Shown here: piece after piece, positions 23,601 to 37,150 of the stretch
Layout: the number at the start of each line of letters is the position of its first letter
Numbering within the stretch: position 1 is the stretch's first letter
Assembly: GCF_001522545.3 (NCBI RefSeq)
Contig: NC_031770.1
Span: 33,978,710 to 34,042,709, forward strand
DNA from: Parus major
Taxonomy: Eukaryota; Chordata; Aves; Passeriformes; Paridae
Length of the DNA: 64,000 bases
Reading direction: 5' to 3'
Position numbers and translations under genes: made by a program
The notes under the pieces: generated by a model
Told to the model about the DNA's origin: nothing
The model's database searches: none
Seen by the model: only the letters and a program-made list of their open reading frames with translations

Positions 23601-23860
23601 GGCAAGCACGAGTCTGTACAGACTGGAGGAATCTAGAGAATTGTTGAAGCAATTTCTTCCTGTGTGTGGGAAGGTAAAAAGTAAATTAGATTACAACAGT
23701 ATCACAGTAAGTCTTTTCCTCATTCAATTGTCTCTTAATCAACCCTTTGTTTTTCCTGTTTTTTTTTAATCAGGACCAAAGAAAAACGTAGGTAACGGGT
23801 ACTTGAGTTTTGCAGAAATACCTCTCCAAATGTCCCTTAAGTGGCATTTAATGTTTGGTT
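20668..23860. other. Gene-free stretch
   Basis: No gene is recognised. It contains a near-perfect direct repeat at 21572-21651, a 9-bp hairpin near 21719-21738 (ACATTCATT/AATGAATGT) and a poly-A run near 22460. Confidence 0.55.
21572..21651. repeat. Direct repeat, about 34-bp unit, two copies
   Basis: The segment starting TTCAGAGGCA and ending TATTTATTAAC at 21572-21605 recurs at 21617-21651 with a one-base insertion and one substitution. An 11-base spacer separates them. This is a local segmental duplication. Confidence 0.8.
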
Positions 23861-23865
23861 GGAAA

Positions 23866-23932
23866 GGTGTTGAAAGGTTGGACTCGATGATCTTGGAGGT
23901 CTTTTCCAACCTTAATGATTCTGTGATTCTAT
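23866..23932 (+). mobile_element. CR1 LINE 3' tail fragment
   Basis: The sequence carries the CR1 3'-UTR hallmark GGTTGGACTCGATGATCTT, followed by CTTTTCCAACCTTAATGATT and then the ATTCTGTGATTCTA octamer-like end. Only about 67 bases remain, a heavily 5'-truncated copy as is usual for CR1. It lies in plus orientation and has no coding remains. Confidence 0.85.
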
Positions 23933-24979
23933 TTTATTATCACTGACATAATCAAAATGTGATGGGAGATCCTGTTAGGCTCCCTGAGTGTTAAGACAAC
24001 AGATTTTGGAATTCTGGAGGTTTTGGAGAAAACAATTCAACCTACTTAGCAGTTCTAAAAAGCATCTTTGTGGTGTCTCCCATGCCACATGGTGGGGGAA
24101 AAAACAACAGGTGAAAGCTTAAGAAAACTCCTGTTGAAAGATTTCCTCAAGTCCTATTTAATGCTGCTACAGCAGAGCAGCCTGCGTGTCCCAGTACTGA
24201 GAGTGCAGCAGTAGGGAAGCTGCACAGTGCTGGAATAAGCACTGGAGCTTTTCACTGCTCCTCAAGGCAGAGGGTGACCCACCACACTAGTGGGGGACAG
24301 AAATTGCCCCTCGCTCTCTGCTCCTGTGGGAAAGTCAGCACGAGCTGAATGAGCAGTGTGAAACACCATCATTTCTATCCTTTCCTGAGAGCCCCGAGCA
24401 GCCAGGATTGGATCACTGTCTTGAAGTAACTTAGCGCTTCAGCCACTGTAATGACCAGATGTGCATTTAAATATAAGCAAGAAAATAATCCTGCTGGAAT
24501 CACTTAAAGGTCCTGTGCTCAATTGCTTTACTGGAGGGGGACCTGTGCTTGCAGCTGGCTGGTTGGAATGCCCTATGCAGCCCTTACACTCAGGACTAAC
24601 AACTTAAGTGGTGCATAGGCTCTGAACAGCTCAAAGGATATGGTAATTCTTGCAGCATTTCCCAATTTTTGGTATTTTAATCAAATTGCTAGTGGTTGAA
24701 TAACTAATGCAAAACTCACAGATGCAGGGACACCATGAAGCTATTAGAAATTTTTCTCTTACCTTTTATTTCCATATCAAAGGTATTAATGGTAGTGGCC
24801 ACTGCACAACAAGTTCCCTTCTGCGATGTGTGAGCTCCCCTGTGACCCTCTGGAACTGATTTTCCTGACGGTGAAAGAGAAAAACACAGAGTAGCTACTA
24901 ATCACTTGATAAGGAGCACAGCATATTCAGGCAGTGGTGGCAGCAGTGCTCACCCCAAGAGTTTTAAAGGGTGGACCTG

Positions 24980-25005
24980 GCAGCCTGTTAATTTAATCAG
25001 GCTGC
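24980..25005. promoter_or_regulatory. Inverted repeat enclosing homeobox-type TAAT sites
   Basis: GCAGCCTG and CAGGCTGC form an 8-bp stem around TTAATTTAAT. About 85 bases downstream a second cluster (TAATTAATTCATTATAA at about 25086-25102) offers further TAAT cores. Such clustering in a non-repetitive, relatively GC-balanced patch is typical of conserved non-coding enhancers, but conservation cannot be assessed from one sequence. Confidence 0.2.
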
Positions 25006-28000
25006 AGTCAGGCGCTATGCTTGCCCTCTGGTACAAGAGCAGCCTGTTCCTGTCTGCCACTCAAACCGACAAGCTGTTTCCCTAGTAATTAATTCATTAT
25101 AAAGTAATGAGTTTGTCAAGTTAAAGAGGTACACGGTACTCTAAAAATGGAGGGGGAAACTGCTAACAATTATAACATAAAAAAGATTACTTGGGCTCTA
25201 AGAAGGCATAGTGGGACTATATTTCTATTTTCACATCTGGATAAACAAAAAGATAGATTGTTCCACAATAATTAAAAACTAGTAGATGATCTTTATAGAC
25301 TATTCTTTTGAAATTCATGCAACAGATACTAATGCAATTAAAATCAAAATGGATTAGAATAGTGAATTGAAAAAAAATATGAAATGTAAATTTTGTAGGA
25401 TTTTTAACTGGATAGGTTTATTTGTCAAATATTCATGGGAAAACATATTTTTAATGTAGAATTTCTTAGACTCCATATCATGGATTTTTAGTATTGTCCT
25501 TTATATTTTTATTATTCTTTATTTTTGCTTCTCTCTTCTACTTTTCCTCCTTTTCATGAAGCAAAATTAAAAAAAATATATATATAAAGTCTGTAGAAAC
25601 AGATTTCTCAAAAATCAGAAAAAAAACTTCAGAAAAGCAGCAAATGCTTTTTAAACATAGTTCCAAACACAAATCTTTCAACCAGCTCTAGTTACAGTTT
25701 TGACTAAATACGCTCTGCAGGCCATATTGAAAAGATAGGCTTTAGCAAAGAACAGGTTATCTTAAAAATTAAAATAATCAAGAGAACTGTTCCAGGCAGT
25801 AGAAGCTCCAGTGCAGGAGCTGTGTTAGGCTTATCAAGAGGAAAAGGGATGGAAAGGTGTATGCAATGCCTCTTCTTCAAGGGAGGAAGGAGAAGAGAGG
25901 CATTGTACAGTCTTGCTTGATGCAGTTAGGAGCTGTGAAAATCAGCTGGCTGAAACCCCAGCTCTTGTAAACTGAGATTACAGTTGAAGGTGCCTGTATT
26001 CACTCCAGCTGTGAATCTGTCCCAAGGAGAAATAACTTCAGCATGGTCTTTCTTAGGAAAGTATTGGAAATATCTGAGAGTGCAACCTGTGTGTGAACAG
26101 GAGTATTTTCAAAGCTGGTTAAGGTGAAACCCTTGTTTGAAGATAGCTGGAATGGCTAAGCCCCTGGAGACTAATTTTAGGGCATGGCCATTGGAGAGCC
26201 CTTTAGTAAACCCCTGGTGTTTTGCTGACCCATAGTATGCTTCTTCTGTTTAGCTCCAGATCAGCTTCTGGCCTTGCTCCTCCCCTTTCTATCCCTGTTA
26301 CATTTAATCAGCCTGAATACTGTTCACAGCTCCCGCTGTATTGATTCTTAGAGCAGATTTCAGCAGAACCTAAAAAAGGAAGCATAGACTGCTCCCCTCT
26401 TTCTTTTTTGACTGATGCTTTCTTTTACCCTACATGACAAAGTGATAGATGTACTTAGTTAACTTTCTGCAAAATCATTAATGCCACCCTTGCTGGTTGG
26501 CTTCCCAGGTATTGGTTAAATAGCTGTCATGCGTTTGTTACCTGAGACACTGCAATGCTGTATAATCAGACCATTTGTTTTCTTCCGAGGCTGGTCCTAC
26601 AGAACTGGTTTGAAATGCATAGCTAAGGGAGATAAAAACTAGCACTCTTTCAGGCAGTCAGATTTTTCCTGGTTTTGCCTCAGATTTAAGCCGCAAACTG
26701 GTGAAAGTTCACTTGGGAAAGCCGAAGTAACAGTTTCAGTAAGATTCTCCTGATGTATCCCTCCTTCACCCCTATGTGATCAGTCTACAGCAAAACAATT
26801 CACAACTACCTCCCCAGTCCCCTTGACTCTTTAAAGGTCCTGAGGTCACTGGACCTGCTGTCTAAGTGACTGCTCACCAAAAGGTCATCTGGCCTGATCC
26901 CCGATGTCCCCACTCAATTTCACCTTCACTCCTTCAATCCCCATTGAGTTCTGACATTTGATAAGTGCTACTGTTAATGCTCTCCCACAGGTTATTATCC
27001 CAAGAAGGGGTGACAATCTCTTAAAAGTGGGCACTTTAGGCAATTCCATCACCAGTCTCCACAGAGGTATCTTCATCATGATCAAGCATATGTCTTCTTA
27101 TTCATCTGACTTTTGTCTTTGTAGATTTTAAAGGCTTCTATTTCTCTGTGTTTTTTTTCCCAATGAAGATTTTATATAACAGTAAAAACATTTCTTGCAG
27201 TTTTGATAAACTAAACAATTATGAGTTCTTTAAGACTGTCTTTGTAAGATATTTTCTACAGCCCTAGAGTATATGGGTGGATACTTTTCCATGCCTACTT
27301 CATTCTTTCAACATTACTTGAAAAGTATGGGAAGCAAAATCTTACCCAGCTTGAGAGCCAGCCTACAAAATGGACAGACAAAGGTAAAAAAATATGCAAT
27401 TTCTCTTTTGTCCTACCCTGTTTATACAGTAAAGTGGTTTCATCACAGTGGGAGCTCATTTACTCCAATTCCTAAAATTCTTTCTAGCCTTGTGGAGAGA
27501 CAGGAGAGTTTATCTGTTTTGTGTGTTAGTATGTAGAAATTCTGTATTCAGCTGAATTCAGCTATCCAGATCCAAGGTGTTCTCATTTATTTTTATCTAA
27601 TTTTATTATTATCTTGTAATTGTTTATTTTCTTCTAGTTCATCCCCTCCTCCTGAGTCTTTGCAGCCAACAGCACCCACTCTTCTGCATATCTGGCCAGC
27701 AAAAATTCTTCCTTTCATGAGGATTCCGGACTAGCAGCTATTTTTTGAATGATGCCAATTACAGAATTATAAATTCCTGCAGTGTGTATATCATTGATAA
27801 TGATTAAAAAAAAAGAGTCAGAAGCATCATAGTGAGGCTTCAGTCGCCTAGAATCTGTATGATGTCCCATAGTTTGACGAATACAGAATGTTTGAAAATT
27901 AGTGCAACCTTTCCAGCTGTACTGTGACCGTGGTGCTTGTGAAGAAAATAGCACAAAGAGAAGCTCTACTTCTCTTAGAGAAGAACTACTTTAAATTCCC

Positions 28001-28593
28001 CAAAGGCAAATTCAAGATCCTGCACCTTGGGAGGAACAACCCCAGGCACTGGTACAGGCTGGGGGCTTTTGCATGGGTGGGCAAAAAGCACTAAGATCTG
28101 AACAAATGTAAAGATAAAATCCAAAAGTGGTTATGTGGTGTTTTGTTGCTTTGTAATTGTAAATTCTGCAAGGCCAAAGACTGCAAAAATGTATATTTTG
28201 AACATGCTTATATAATTTTGACACAGAATGTTGACTAAATCCAAGGCCAAGTGGACTTAGTGGCACCTAGACTTGCCAGAGAAGTTTGGAAAGCAAGGTC
28301 TCGCTGAAGCTCGTAACAAAACATGAGGGACCACAGCCTGATTATGTTAGAATCCATTGCAATAGATCATACATACAGTTGTTGCTTAGATACTGCATTG
28401 GCAGTGATTATGTATTAGAAATAAAAGAAGTCATAATCATCCACATAATCTGTCCTACTTCTTGTGTCTGGCGGAGAACCTTTGCTCAAATGCTCTGCTA
28501 TAGACAGTCAGATTCTTTTCTTAGATTTGCTGGGGTAAATTTTTTGTGTTCTTGTTGATCAGCTTTACACCAGAGTTTCACAGATAATTTCTG

Positions 28594-28630
28594 GTGCATC
28601 ACATTCAGTGCATCACATTCAGTGCATCAC
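28594..28630. repeat. 14-bp tandem repeat, 2.6 copies
   Basis: GTGCATCACATTCA occurs twice exactly (28594-28607 and 28608-28621), followed by a partial GTGCATCAC. A micro-minisatellite with no evident function. Confidence 0.85.
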
Positions 28631-29082
28631 AGTTTGAGACTGTATTTACATTAACTATGGGATGGGAGAGAAATTTTCATACTTTTAAAATTGCAGTTCA
28701 ACATTTTTTTAAACTTCTTCTTTTTTAATAGAAATGGTCTGAAAATTTACAAGCAAGAAGTGTTTTGTACCAAAAAATCCCCCTCTCTCTTCCCCTGCTC
28801 CTAAATATTTGGCTGCAAGTTTTACAGTTTCTGTGGTTGTTGGTAGATGTCTTCATCCTAGCTCCTAGCCCCTTAACCAGAAAAGTTAAGATTTAATTTG
28901 GTTTAAATAATAAATTAGTTATATAAATAAGCTGATTTTTAAATTTTCTTTTTTTTACCTAACCACTTTGCAAAAGTATGAACCTGATCATGAGCATTTT
29001 TTCTGAAATGAACATACAGTGAAGACCCACACTTGTGAATAAAGATTGCATGCCTTTTTAGGGAAGAGATGCTCTATTTTAA

Positions 29083-29155
29083 AATAATAAAATAATTTTA
29101 AATAATTTAAAATAATTTTAAAAATTTAAAATAATAGCATCTAAAATATGGTCTA
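29083..29155. repeat. AT-rich low-complexity patch
   Basis: AATAATTTTAAAA-type units recur irregularly over about 70 bases with almost no G or C. Confidence 0.7.
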
Positions 29156-31923
29156 TTTTAGGGAACAGACCTGTTTTCCTATTTGAGTGGTACACGGCTG
29201 GAACTATTGTGCAGGATAGATATGAACCTTATTTCTTATCAGACTATAAACTTCTTGCCTACTGTGTTTTAAAGGAATTTATAAAATCAGGCAAATTCTT
29301 GTGGATGAAAAATAGAGATTCAACAGTTAGCATTATACACTGACATTCGAAAACTCAGATACTTTACACTGTATCTTGCACTGTCATTTTGCCTTTTGTT
29401 TTTCTTGCTGTATCTTGTTTTCCTCTCCAAATCTTCTGTATCATTCAGTTCTGTTTTCTGTCTTTCAGTGTATTTCTGCTGCAGCACCTGGGTATTCAGG
29501 TTCTGGCAGCTCCTGAATGTCATTGCTTTGAAGGAACTGAATCCCTTTAATTTTATTTCACCTGCTCTCTCATAGAGGGTGACAGATGACAAACAAAGTG
29601 AGGGGAAAGAGCAGCATGACCATTAGTATGAATGTGAGCACCCCATGGCTTGTTGAGAAAAATATGGCCTTTGCTTTGTTAAAAATGTTAGTTGTGAATG
29701 CAAAATACAGATGTCCCTTACATAACAGATGTAATAATAATAATACGTGTGTTTTATAAGTAATGCAATAAATTGGTGTACTGTCTAGTGAACAAACTTT
29801 TTTTGCTTTGATTCTTTCTTTTTTCTTCCACTCTCTAAACAATGTTGAAATTCAGCCATTTATATCACATATGTAGCATGATATCCATGAAGAAAGTAAA
29901 GGATCTTCAAGACTTGTGTGATGCTGTAGGTGCAACCACAATGGCTTCCCACTTAACACCATTCTTTTCATTTGTACTGAGCCTGTTATACCATCATTGC
30001 TTTGGCAGTGTCATATTCCATACAGGTTCCTCTGAGGAGGGTCTCTTGCCAGCACTTGTCAGTGTCTTTCAGTTGAATTTTTACTGCTGGTCCCTGTCTT
30101 GACTTCCCCACCTGTTTAAGTGGATGCCCATTGCCACATCACAAGTGTCACACTGCTTGCTTATTACCTCGTGGTTCTGCTGAGTTCTGATATGCACTGT
30201 CCCCTTCTAATGTGTGCAAGCTGACCAGCTTCTAGCAGTGAGTGAGCACCTGGATACCATTTCAAGTATGTGCCCCCTGTTCTTGACAGTATCTCCAGCA
30301 CACTCAACTTTCTGACAGGGTTAAATTTCTGGTTTGAGATTTTGATAAAGATCCTTTCTAAAACCTTTTTGCTTGTTGCAGAATGAAATCAGATCACACT
30401 GTGTCAGTGCTGTATATTTTGCAAGGCTATTCCATCTACAGGTTCTGCTGAAGGTGTTGTTGGCAATCTTAATAAAAATTCTGAATGATCTGGGCTGCTC
30501 AGCTCCTGGACCTGGGGGATCAGGTGCAGAGCAGATGCCTACCTTGGAGAGCACCTCAGGTCTTTGAACCAGAAGAATCTTTAGCTGCATTTGCTGGGAG
30601 CTTTCCAATATATTGCCTGTGCTACCTTTATGATAGGTGGAGGGGATTTATTTATCCATAGTGAGTTATGATCTCATTTTTTATTAATCCAAATGAAAAA
30701 GGAATTTATTGTTTTCTGTAGCAAAATCTACTGTTGCATCTATTTGTGCCACACTTCAAGCAAATATTGCATGAATAGCTCTTGAATTGTTCCTGTAGTA
30801 TTCCTCAGCCTATTCTAAATTTATTTGGAAGATATGTGTAAATGTTTCATTAAATTTTGTTCTTTTCTTGTTTAAAAAAAAAACAGAACATGGAAAAAAC
30901 TCAAATTATGCAAGATGAAATCACTTCTCATCTTACTGTACAGTTTGGTCCCACTGGAAAAATTAAAATGACTATGTTAGTGCAGAATGTGTGGTTATAC
31001 CAAAGAAAGGAGTATGCTGCTTCAAACCTTAGAGCTGAACATTGAGAAAAAGTCAGAACTGAGGAATTTTTGTTATGGTTTGAGTTTGTCTCCACAGATT
31101 GTAAATTGCAATGTCAGTATATGTCCTGGGTGTTCTCTCCCCACAGTGAGTTGTTCTGTACAGGGATTAGATACATGCATTCTTTTGATATGTGAAGTGG
31201 AGTCTCCAGTATCTTTCCATTACAGAGATTATAGAGGTCTTATAAGTGTGTTTTACTTGTCTGTGAGCATCAGTGCTCTAGAAAAAATATATTGCAGTGA
31301 ACAGGACTACAGCTTGAAATGCTTTAGCTGCTTTTATTTGAAGCACTCATAGTAATTGCTTTGCATTATTATCTTATTATCTGCCTATTTATCATTTCAT
31401 ATGGAAGATGATTTTGCGACCAGGTCTGATACTGACAAAGAGCTAGGAAAAAGTACAAAGAACTTCAAAAATAATCTTGTTTCTTAGCCATATTTATGGA
31501 GGACCCTTCAGGAACTTAGTGCAATATTTTTCCCTGCAGTCAAATTTTCAGTGAGCTGTGTACATGATGCAATTTCTTTTGGACACAGAATATATTTCTC
31601 ATTAAAAAAATATATTAAAAAGAAATTAATTGTAGTATTTGATAGTATCTAGAGACCAAAATCAGAACTGGACTTTTGTGGGCTACAATACATAGCTGTA
31701 TTATGACATGATGGATTTTGCTTCAAAGAATTAACAATACTGAGGGGAAGATGGGAATCTCAGTTAATCTCAGCTGTAGGGAGAAGTGCTATTTTAAAAA
31801 GTTTCTGAACCATTTCAGCTTTTAATGTCCCAGTATTACCTGTCTTATCAGTGATAAATGGTTAGTAATTCATACTTTTGCAAAAGGACTTACAGACCTT
31901 GCCTTACTCATTTGTATTTTCAG

Positions 31924-32035
31924 AATGATGGATTATGATATGAGTCCTTCAATGTTTGGTGCTAGAAGAAATCCAGCTTTTTTAACGGAGAGATATGTGC
32001 TGAAGCTATGTACAAAAGAGCCAACTAATCCATTG
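31924..32035 (+). CDS. Candidate exon, unidentified
   Basis: A 112-base open segment is bounded by a good acceptor (TTTGTATTTTCAG ending 31923) and a GTAGGA donor starting at 32036. An ATG at 31925 opens 37 codons, ending exactly in phase at the donor. The peptide is protein-like, with MDYDMSPSMFGARRN followed by PAFLTERYVLKLC. If the donor is ignored the frame stops at 32057. It could be a first coding exon behind a 5'-UTR exon, or an internal exon. I do not recognise the protein and no partner exon was found with confidence, so chance remains possible. Confidence 0.3.
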
Positions 32036-32039
32036 GTAG

Positions 32040-35000
32040 GAAACCTATTCAGGGTTTAATACTTCACTTTTATGCTTCTCATGCAGAAAAAAATCTCACT
32101 GACCTCAGGGAGAAAGACTTATTTATGGGAATAAGGTTATTGTGTTGGTGTAAAAGAAGATTTACCTTCTAAAAATATAGAGTTCATAAATATGCCTCTC
32201 CAGAACAGCAACATTCTGGGCATTCTTTCTTGTGAACAATAAGCATAAACCAAAATTGCTGACATTGATTTAAAATAGAAACTTTTCCTGAATGGTATGA
32301 AAACTAAAAAAAGAAAAAAGTCCACAAGATAAACACAGTGTATTTTAAATCATTAGATTACACTTTGTAAAGTATTTATAATGAACTTCTGAGGTGTTGT
32401 CAGCTTTGAGCTAATTGGACAGTGTTACTTCTCCGTTAAATAGACAGATGGATGGAGCAATTCATAAACCACCCATTCTTATTGGCAATAGTTGGTGCAT
32501 CAGTCAATATCTGTCCACTTGAGAATATAATTTAAAATATTAATGCACCATTCAGATGTATAAACATCTGTATCACAGTCCTGTTGGCAAAAAGGTAGTA
32601 CTATAAACTGCACTTACTAGAATTAACTCTCCATATATTCTATACTAAGTGTCAGTTTTCTTGTCTTTAAATCAGTGCAATACTGGAAAATAATATCACT
32701 GAGTTACCAGTGATGGCACTGGCAAGATTTAGGTGTTAAACTGCTGCAAAGTAAAGTATTAACTGCATGGTATGTGTAATCCTGCTCCCCAGTGATGAGT
32801 GATAGTATTCACAGAATTCCTCTTCTGGCAAGCAGTGTTAAAAAACACTGTGTATCAAACCCTGACTAACAATTTTCAAAGTTGGGTTTAGTTCCTAGTG
32901 CTGTAGGTAGTAAGTCAGATGTCTCATACTGAAAAATTCCATGAGGCTGAGAATATTTACAACTCCTTGTAAATATTTTGTCAAGGAAAATTGTCAAAGA
33001 GACATCAGATACTACAAAACATGCACCTGCTTCCAAAAATGCAAGTGCGAAAGAAAACCAGAATGGCTTTTGCACATTATATTAGCAAAAACATTCAAAT
33101 CTAAATCAGAACTATATAGGATAAAATAGTCATTTGTTCACTGCTAGTAAGATCTGCAACCTTTAGTAAACATTGGGCTACTATTAAAGGAGATAAAAAA
33201 AAGCCATATTCTAAAAATATTAAAGAAATCAATATCGACATAATGATCTAACCATATATTATCTCCTCCATGAGTGCATTCTTTTAAAAATTATTTGTTT
33301 CCAACATTACAGGCAATAGCGTGAAAAATGTCAGGCATAAGTTCTGTGTGGGTGAGAATCACCTGCAGAGAGGGCTAAATTGAACAATATGCATTCAGTG
33401 AACTCTCAAATTAAAGGCTAAGTGAAACCTAGACAAATCTACTGAAGACTGAAAATTGAACATTGTCTAGGGAATGAATGGGATTACATCACCATAGAAT
33501 TATATATATGGCAGGTTAGATGGTAGTATTTTAATAGCAGCCATTGTACTATGTATTGTTGCTGTGCCTCAGAATTCAATTATTTAAAACAAATTTTCTA
33601 AAGTTATGTTTCTTTTTTAAAGGTTAGCATGATTCTAGGAGATCAGAAACTTTTTGGACTTTGCATTGGATGATTGGTTTACAGGAATGTTTGATTAATT
33701 CTGTATATCAGAGGTTAAGTTCAGGTCCTGTCAAGAAAACAAGTTTGTTTTATTTCACAGGACATGTGAGGGATTTATTCAAACCTAAGTATAAAGGAAC
33801 TTTGAAAACCATGCCGTGAAGTCTTTCCATTCTGTGCATCTGCTGCATACAGAAAGGAATGATCTTCTGCGTGAGAAGTTAATGGCCATTAAAAATGGCC
33901 TCTCAGCAAGGCCATATTTTTATATAATTGAGATGAACCAGGGTCAAAATCAATGTTAATCAGCACTGGAAAAAGAAGTACATCACTATGAGAAATAAGC
34001 TCAAATCATGTAGTGAACTGAAAAAAACATCAGCTCTTGGAACCAGAATGAATCATCTACTTGTGTAATCTTTTTAACATCTCGGTTGTGAAAAGCTGAA
34101 GATAGCTCTGGAGGATGGAGAGGTTTTATCTGAATGCTTTTGCAGTTCTTTCTAGATGTGTATAAGATATTGGGATTCAGAATTCTGTGGTTTTTACTAT
34201 GAAGTAGGGCAAATATGCAGGAAAATATTTTGAGAAAAAAAAATAATGGCTTTGTTTTGTATGTAGATTCAGATTTCTTTTGGTCAGTTGTAGAGTTATG
34301 CTTTTGAGTATGGATTCAGGTAGATTTGGGCAAATAAATCCATGTTCATATTTAGAAGTGTTTGTGGATAAATAAATGTTTGTTGCAGAGATTGAAGTTG
34401 TTTATTAGTGAGTTCACTGAATCAGAAAAGGTCCATTATACAGAAGATGCTGTATCATCTGATGATGCAGCCATATCCTCTTTGGCATCCCATTGCAGTT
34501 GCCTTATGGTCAGGACAGGTATTGCAGGTCTTGGGAGTCATACCAAGTCCCTGCAGGTGCTGCACTGTGGTTTGTGGGAGCTGGGGAACTGTTGTTCCAG
34601 GAGAGAACCTTTCCTGTGTGACCGTGTTCCCTCTCCTGTCTGTGGCTGCTATGGAGGCTGTGCAGGGTAATAAGGGGCAATGCTCTTGGGACACCTGAGA
34701 TTAAGGAATCTCCTGGAGGAGAGTAAAAAGAAAATGTTGCCAGGGCAAGGCTGTCTTTTTCTTATTGGGGTTTCCTTTAAAGCCCAAGCAGAAACATGCT
34801 CTTGGCCAGACTTACCAAGTACAGCATAGTGGAAATCAAACCATTCAAAGTTGGTGCTTTACTTTTCTATGTGGTCTGTGTCAAAAATTGAATACCAAGA
34901 AGGGTGTGATTTTTTCTGTATCTAGTATACTAACTTAAACTGCTGGAAATGCCACACACAAAAAAAAGGTGAGCCCTGGCCCTTTCCACAGCCTTTCTCT

Positions 35001-36457
35001 TGCAAAGGGCTTACAGTCTGGTATTCTCCATTGCACCAAGGCCATTGTCACAACAAACTGGGAAAACAGCTGCTCTGTTTGGACAATGTTCAGCTTCCTA
35101 CTTGTTGTTGGTGCTTCTCTGTTGACTTTTCTGGGGGAAGGAGAGGCTCAAGTGGTTTTTATTTGTCATCAAGGACAGAGACTGATTCAGGTAGTGAGTT
35201 TGGCTTTGCCTGAAGGTTGTTGGGGTCCAAGATCAGAGGCCCCATCTCTACAGGACTTGGGAGGCCTGTAATGCCTGGAGGGGAGGTCATGTGAAGCATG
35301 TGCAAAAAATGGTGCCATGAGTGGCATACTTAGATCTGGAATAGAGTGTTACTCTGCTGACTTGAGGACCGTAACTTCAAGGAGACTTAGCAAGTACTTT
35401 TGTTTACACTCTCCCCCAAAACATGCTCCATTTCACACGGGTATTTCTCCTAGGACATAGGAGATAAGCTCATAGTTTCTCCTCTTCAGGATTTTCAACT
35501 GCTCTCATGCTTCAAATTAGAGTATATTCTGAAGTATTTCCATGTCTCTTCTTTTTTTATGCAGTTCTGGAGCATTCTTTAGGCTGCACTAGTATGGAGG
35601 ACATGAGTTTACACACTCCCAGGAAAAGTAGAGAATCAACATTTCTTGAAATAGGCAAGTTTTCTGACCTTTTGATTATTGGGTGAAAAGAGACTATAAG
35701 TTTCTCAAGCGGTAGTTGAACAATTTGTTGCCAATTCTAACAGGGTTGCAAGATAGGGCAAGCAGAGAAATAGTAAGGTCTGAGACTTGACAGGAGCAAA
35801 ATTAGGTGCTGACATGTCTCCAGGGTAAGATGAGAAATTTTGCAAATGCCCATATCACTTGACTGTTGACACAGATGCTCACAGAAGTCTTTAAGCACAA
35901 ATTCTTCCTCTGGTGAATCATTAAATCTCTGCTAGGATTGATAATATTTTGTTGCTTATGGGGTTTACAGTATTTCCTTTTTGGCAGGCTTTAATAACTG
36001 CCTCTTCTATGCCCCTAGGAAAGATCAGGAGTTCTTTATTACAGCCTAGGAAATGCTGAGGCCAGTGGCTGGGAGCCTTAAACATTTGTATTTATTACCA
36101 TTTATCTAGTCACAATATTAATGTTAAAATACAAAGTAACCAAGAAGTTACGGAACAGGAAAGCTTTGGAATTCTTAAGATCAATTTACTCAATCAAGCA
36201 GAATACATCCTTGGACAAAGGGACACTGATTTCTGACCAGCAATTTAATCCCAGTTTTGAAGGATACAGTGGGAATTAATGGATACAGAACTTATGGATA
36301 AAGGAAGGAATTTCTCCCTGGGTAGCAGTTAGGTTTGTTACACCAAATATTGCAGTTTGTGAAATCCAGTCCTTGCAGCTCTAGTGCAAATATTAATATT
36401 TGGTTTTAAATATTTTTCGGTGTTACCTAGTAACAGAAGACACAAGGCTCCCCATTA
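32040..36457. other. Gene-free stretch
   Basis: Nothing recognisable. Frames of about 100 codons at 34362-34698 lie in a locally GC-richer patch but have no domain-like features. Confidence 0.55.
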
Positions 36458-37150
36458 TGATCCAATGATTTTTACTACAGGGGGGATGCCTCTGTGCAGA
36501 CTAAGGTGCAAGTGAGACCGTACGCTGAAGGCAATAGTACAGATTTTACTCAACAAGAAATGTAAGACAGAGATAGAGAGAAATAAAAAAGAAGGAGAGA
36601 GGGGAGAAAGAGTGACAGAGAGACTGATTAAAAAGATAGTCACTGCCCCTGTGACTCCTGCAGCATCCCATTGGTCCTTTTTCACTCTGATCTTCTTGGT
36701 GGTGGGGTCCTGTGAAACACAGACTTCCATGGGTTAATATGTGTTCAGGTACTCATGGGGATGCCAAGCACCTCCCTTGTAGTGGGGGAGTTTTACGCTG
36801 TCTTTTGCTAAACTGTGGATTGGCTGCAGCGGTGGATCATGTGCAGTTCCCAGAAGGAAGGCCTCAGGAATGAGGCAGTGGGCCACGGCTTGCCAGATCC
36901 AGACAGAGCTGATTTTCAGGAGAGCTGCTGAATTAGTTTTCCTTGTGGATTCATTCTTCTCCCTCCAGCCCTGTTTACTACTTAGACCTGAGATAACTGC
37001 GCAATACTACTACCTTTATTTTTTCTCAGGTTCCTGTCAGGTGGCTTTACTCACAGTCCAAATTCCTGAAATTCAGGAGGCATATTTTGGGGCTGGTGGT
37101 TCAATTGTTGCAGAGGAGCAGTTGCTTCTTTATAGAGTTTGCTAAAGTGG
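36458..37150 (-). mobile_element. Diverged LTR-like repeat, copy A
   Basis: This segment aligns by eye along its length with 46834-47587. Shared blocks include GATGCCTCTG, ACTAAGG/GCTAAGG, GAGACCGTACGCTGAAG/GAGACCATATGCTAAAG, a GA-rich tract, TCCCATTGGTCC/TCCCATTGACCC, TTGGTGGTGG, and near the far end GAGCAGTTGCTTCT. Read on the minus strand it has LTR order: a U3 part, a CT-rich tract, then a degenerate polyadenylation signal and U5. The ends are eroded and no target-site duplication was found. It is probably an old solo LTR; the family is unknown. Confidence 0.6.

Larger units (their letters stand above)
23933..31900. other. Gene-free stretch with possible conserved patches
   Basis: No gene is recognised. 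Bases 24150-25100 are less AT-rich and less repetitive than the surroundings and include the inverted repeat at 24980-25005. There is a 14-bp tandem repeat at 28594-28630 and an AT-only low-complexity patch at about 29083-29155. A 121-codon plus frame at 30987-31352 and several 80-90 codon frames on both strands show no recognisable domain. Confidence 0.5.

Noticed and set aside
26780..27090. Possible minus-strand CR1-like stretch (GGCCAGATGACCTTTTGG)
   Set aside because: The resemblance to a CR1 3' block is limited to one short phrase, and the neighbouring sequence does not follow the CR1 order.
30987..31352. 121-codon plus-strand frame
   Set aside because: It has no recognisable motif or convincing splice boundaries, and its cysteine-, serine- and leucine-rich composition is what random AT-rich DNA gives.
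34362..34698. Overlapping 79-102 codon frames on both strands
   Set aside because: Open in several frames at once, which reflects local composition rather than coding. No domain was seen.
36455..36730. 91-codon minus-strand frame with hydrophobic run
   Set aside because: It lies in the diverged LTR-like repeat. The hydrophobic run is the translation of its CT-rich tract.
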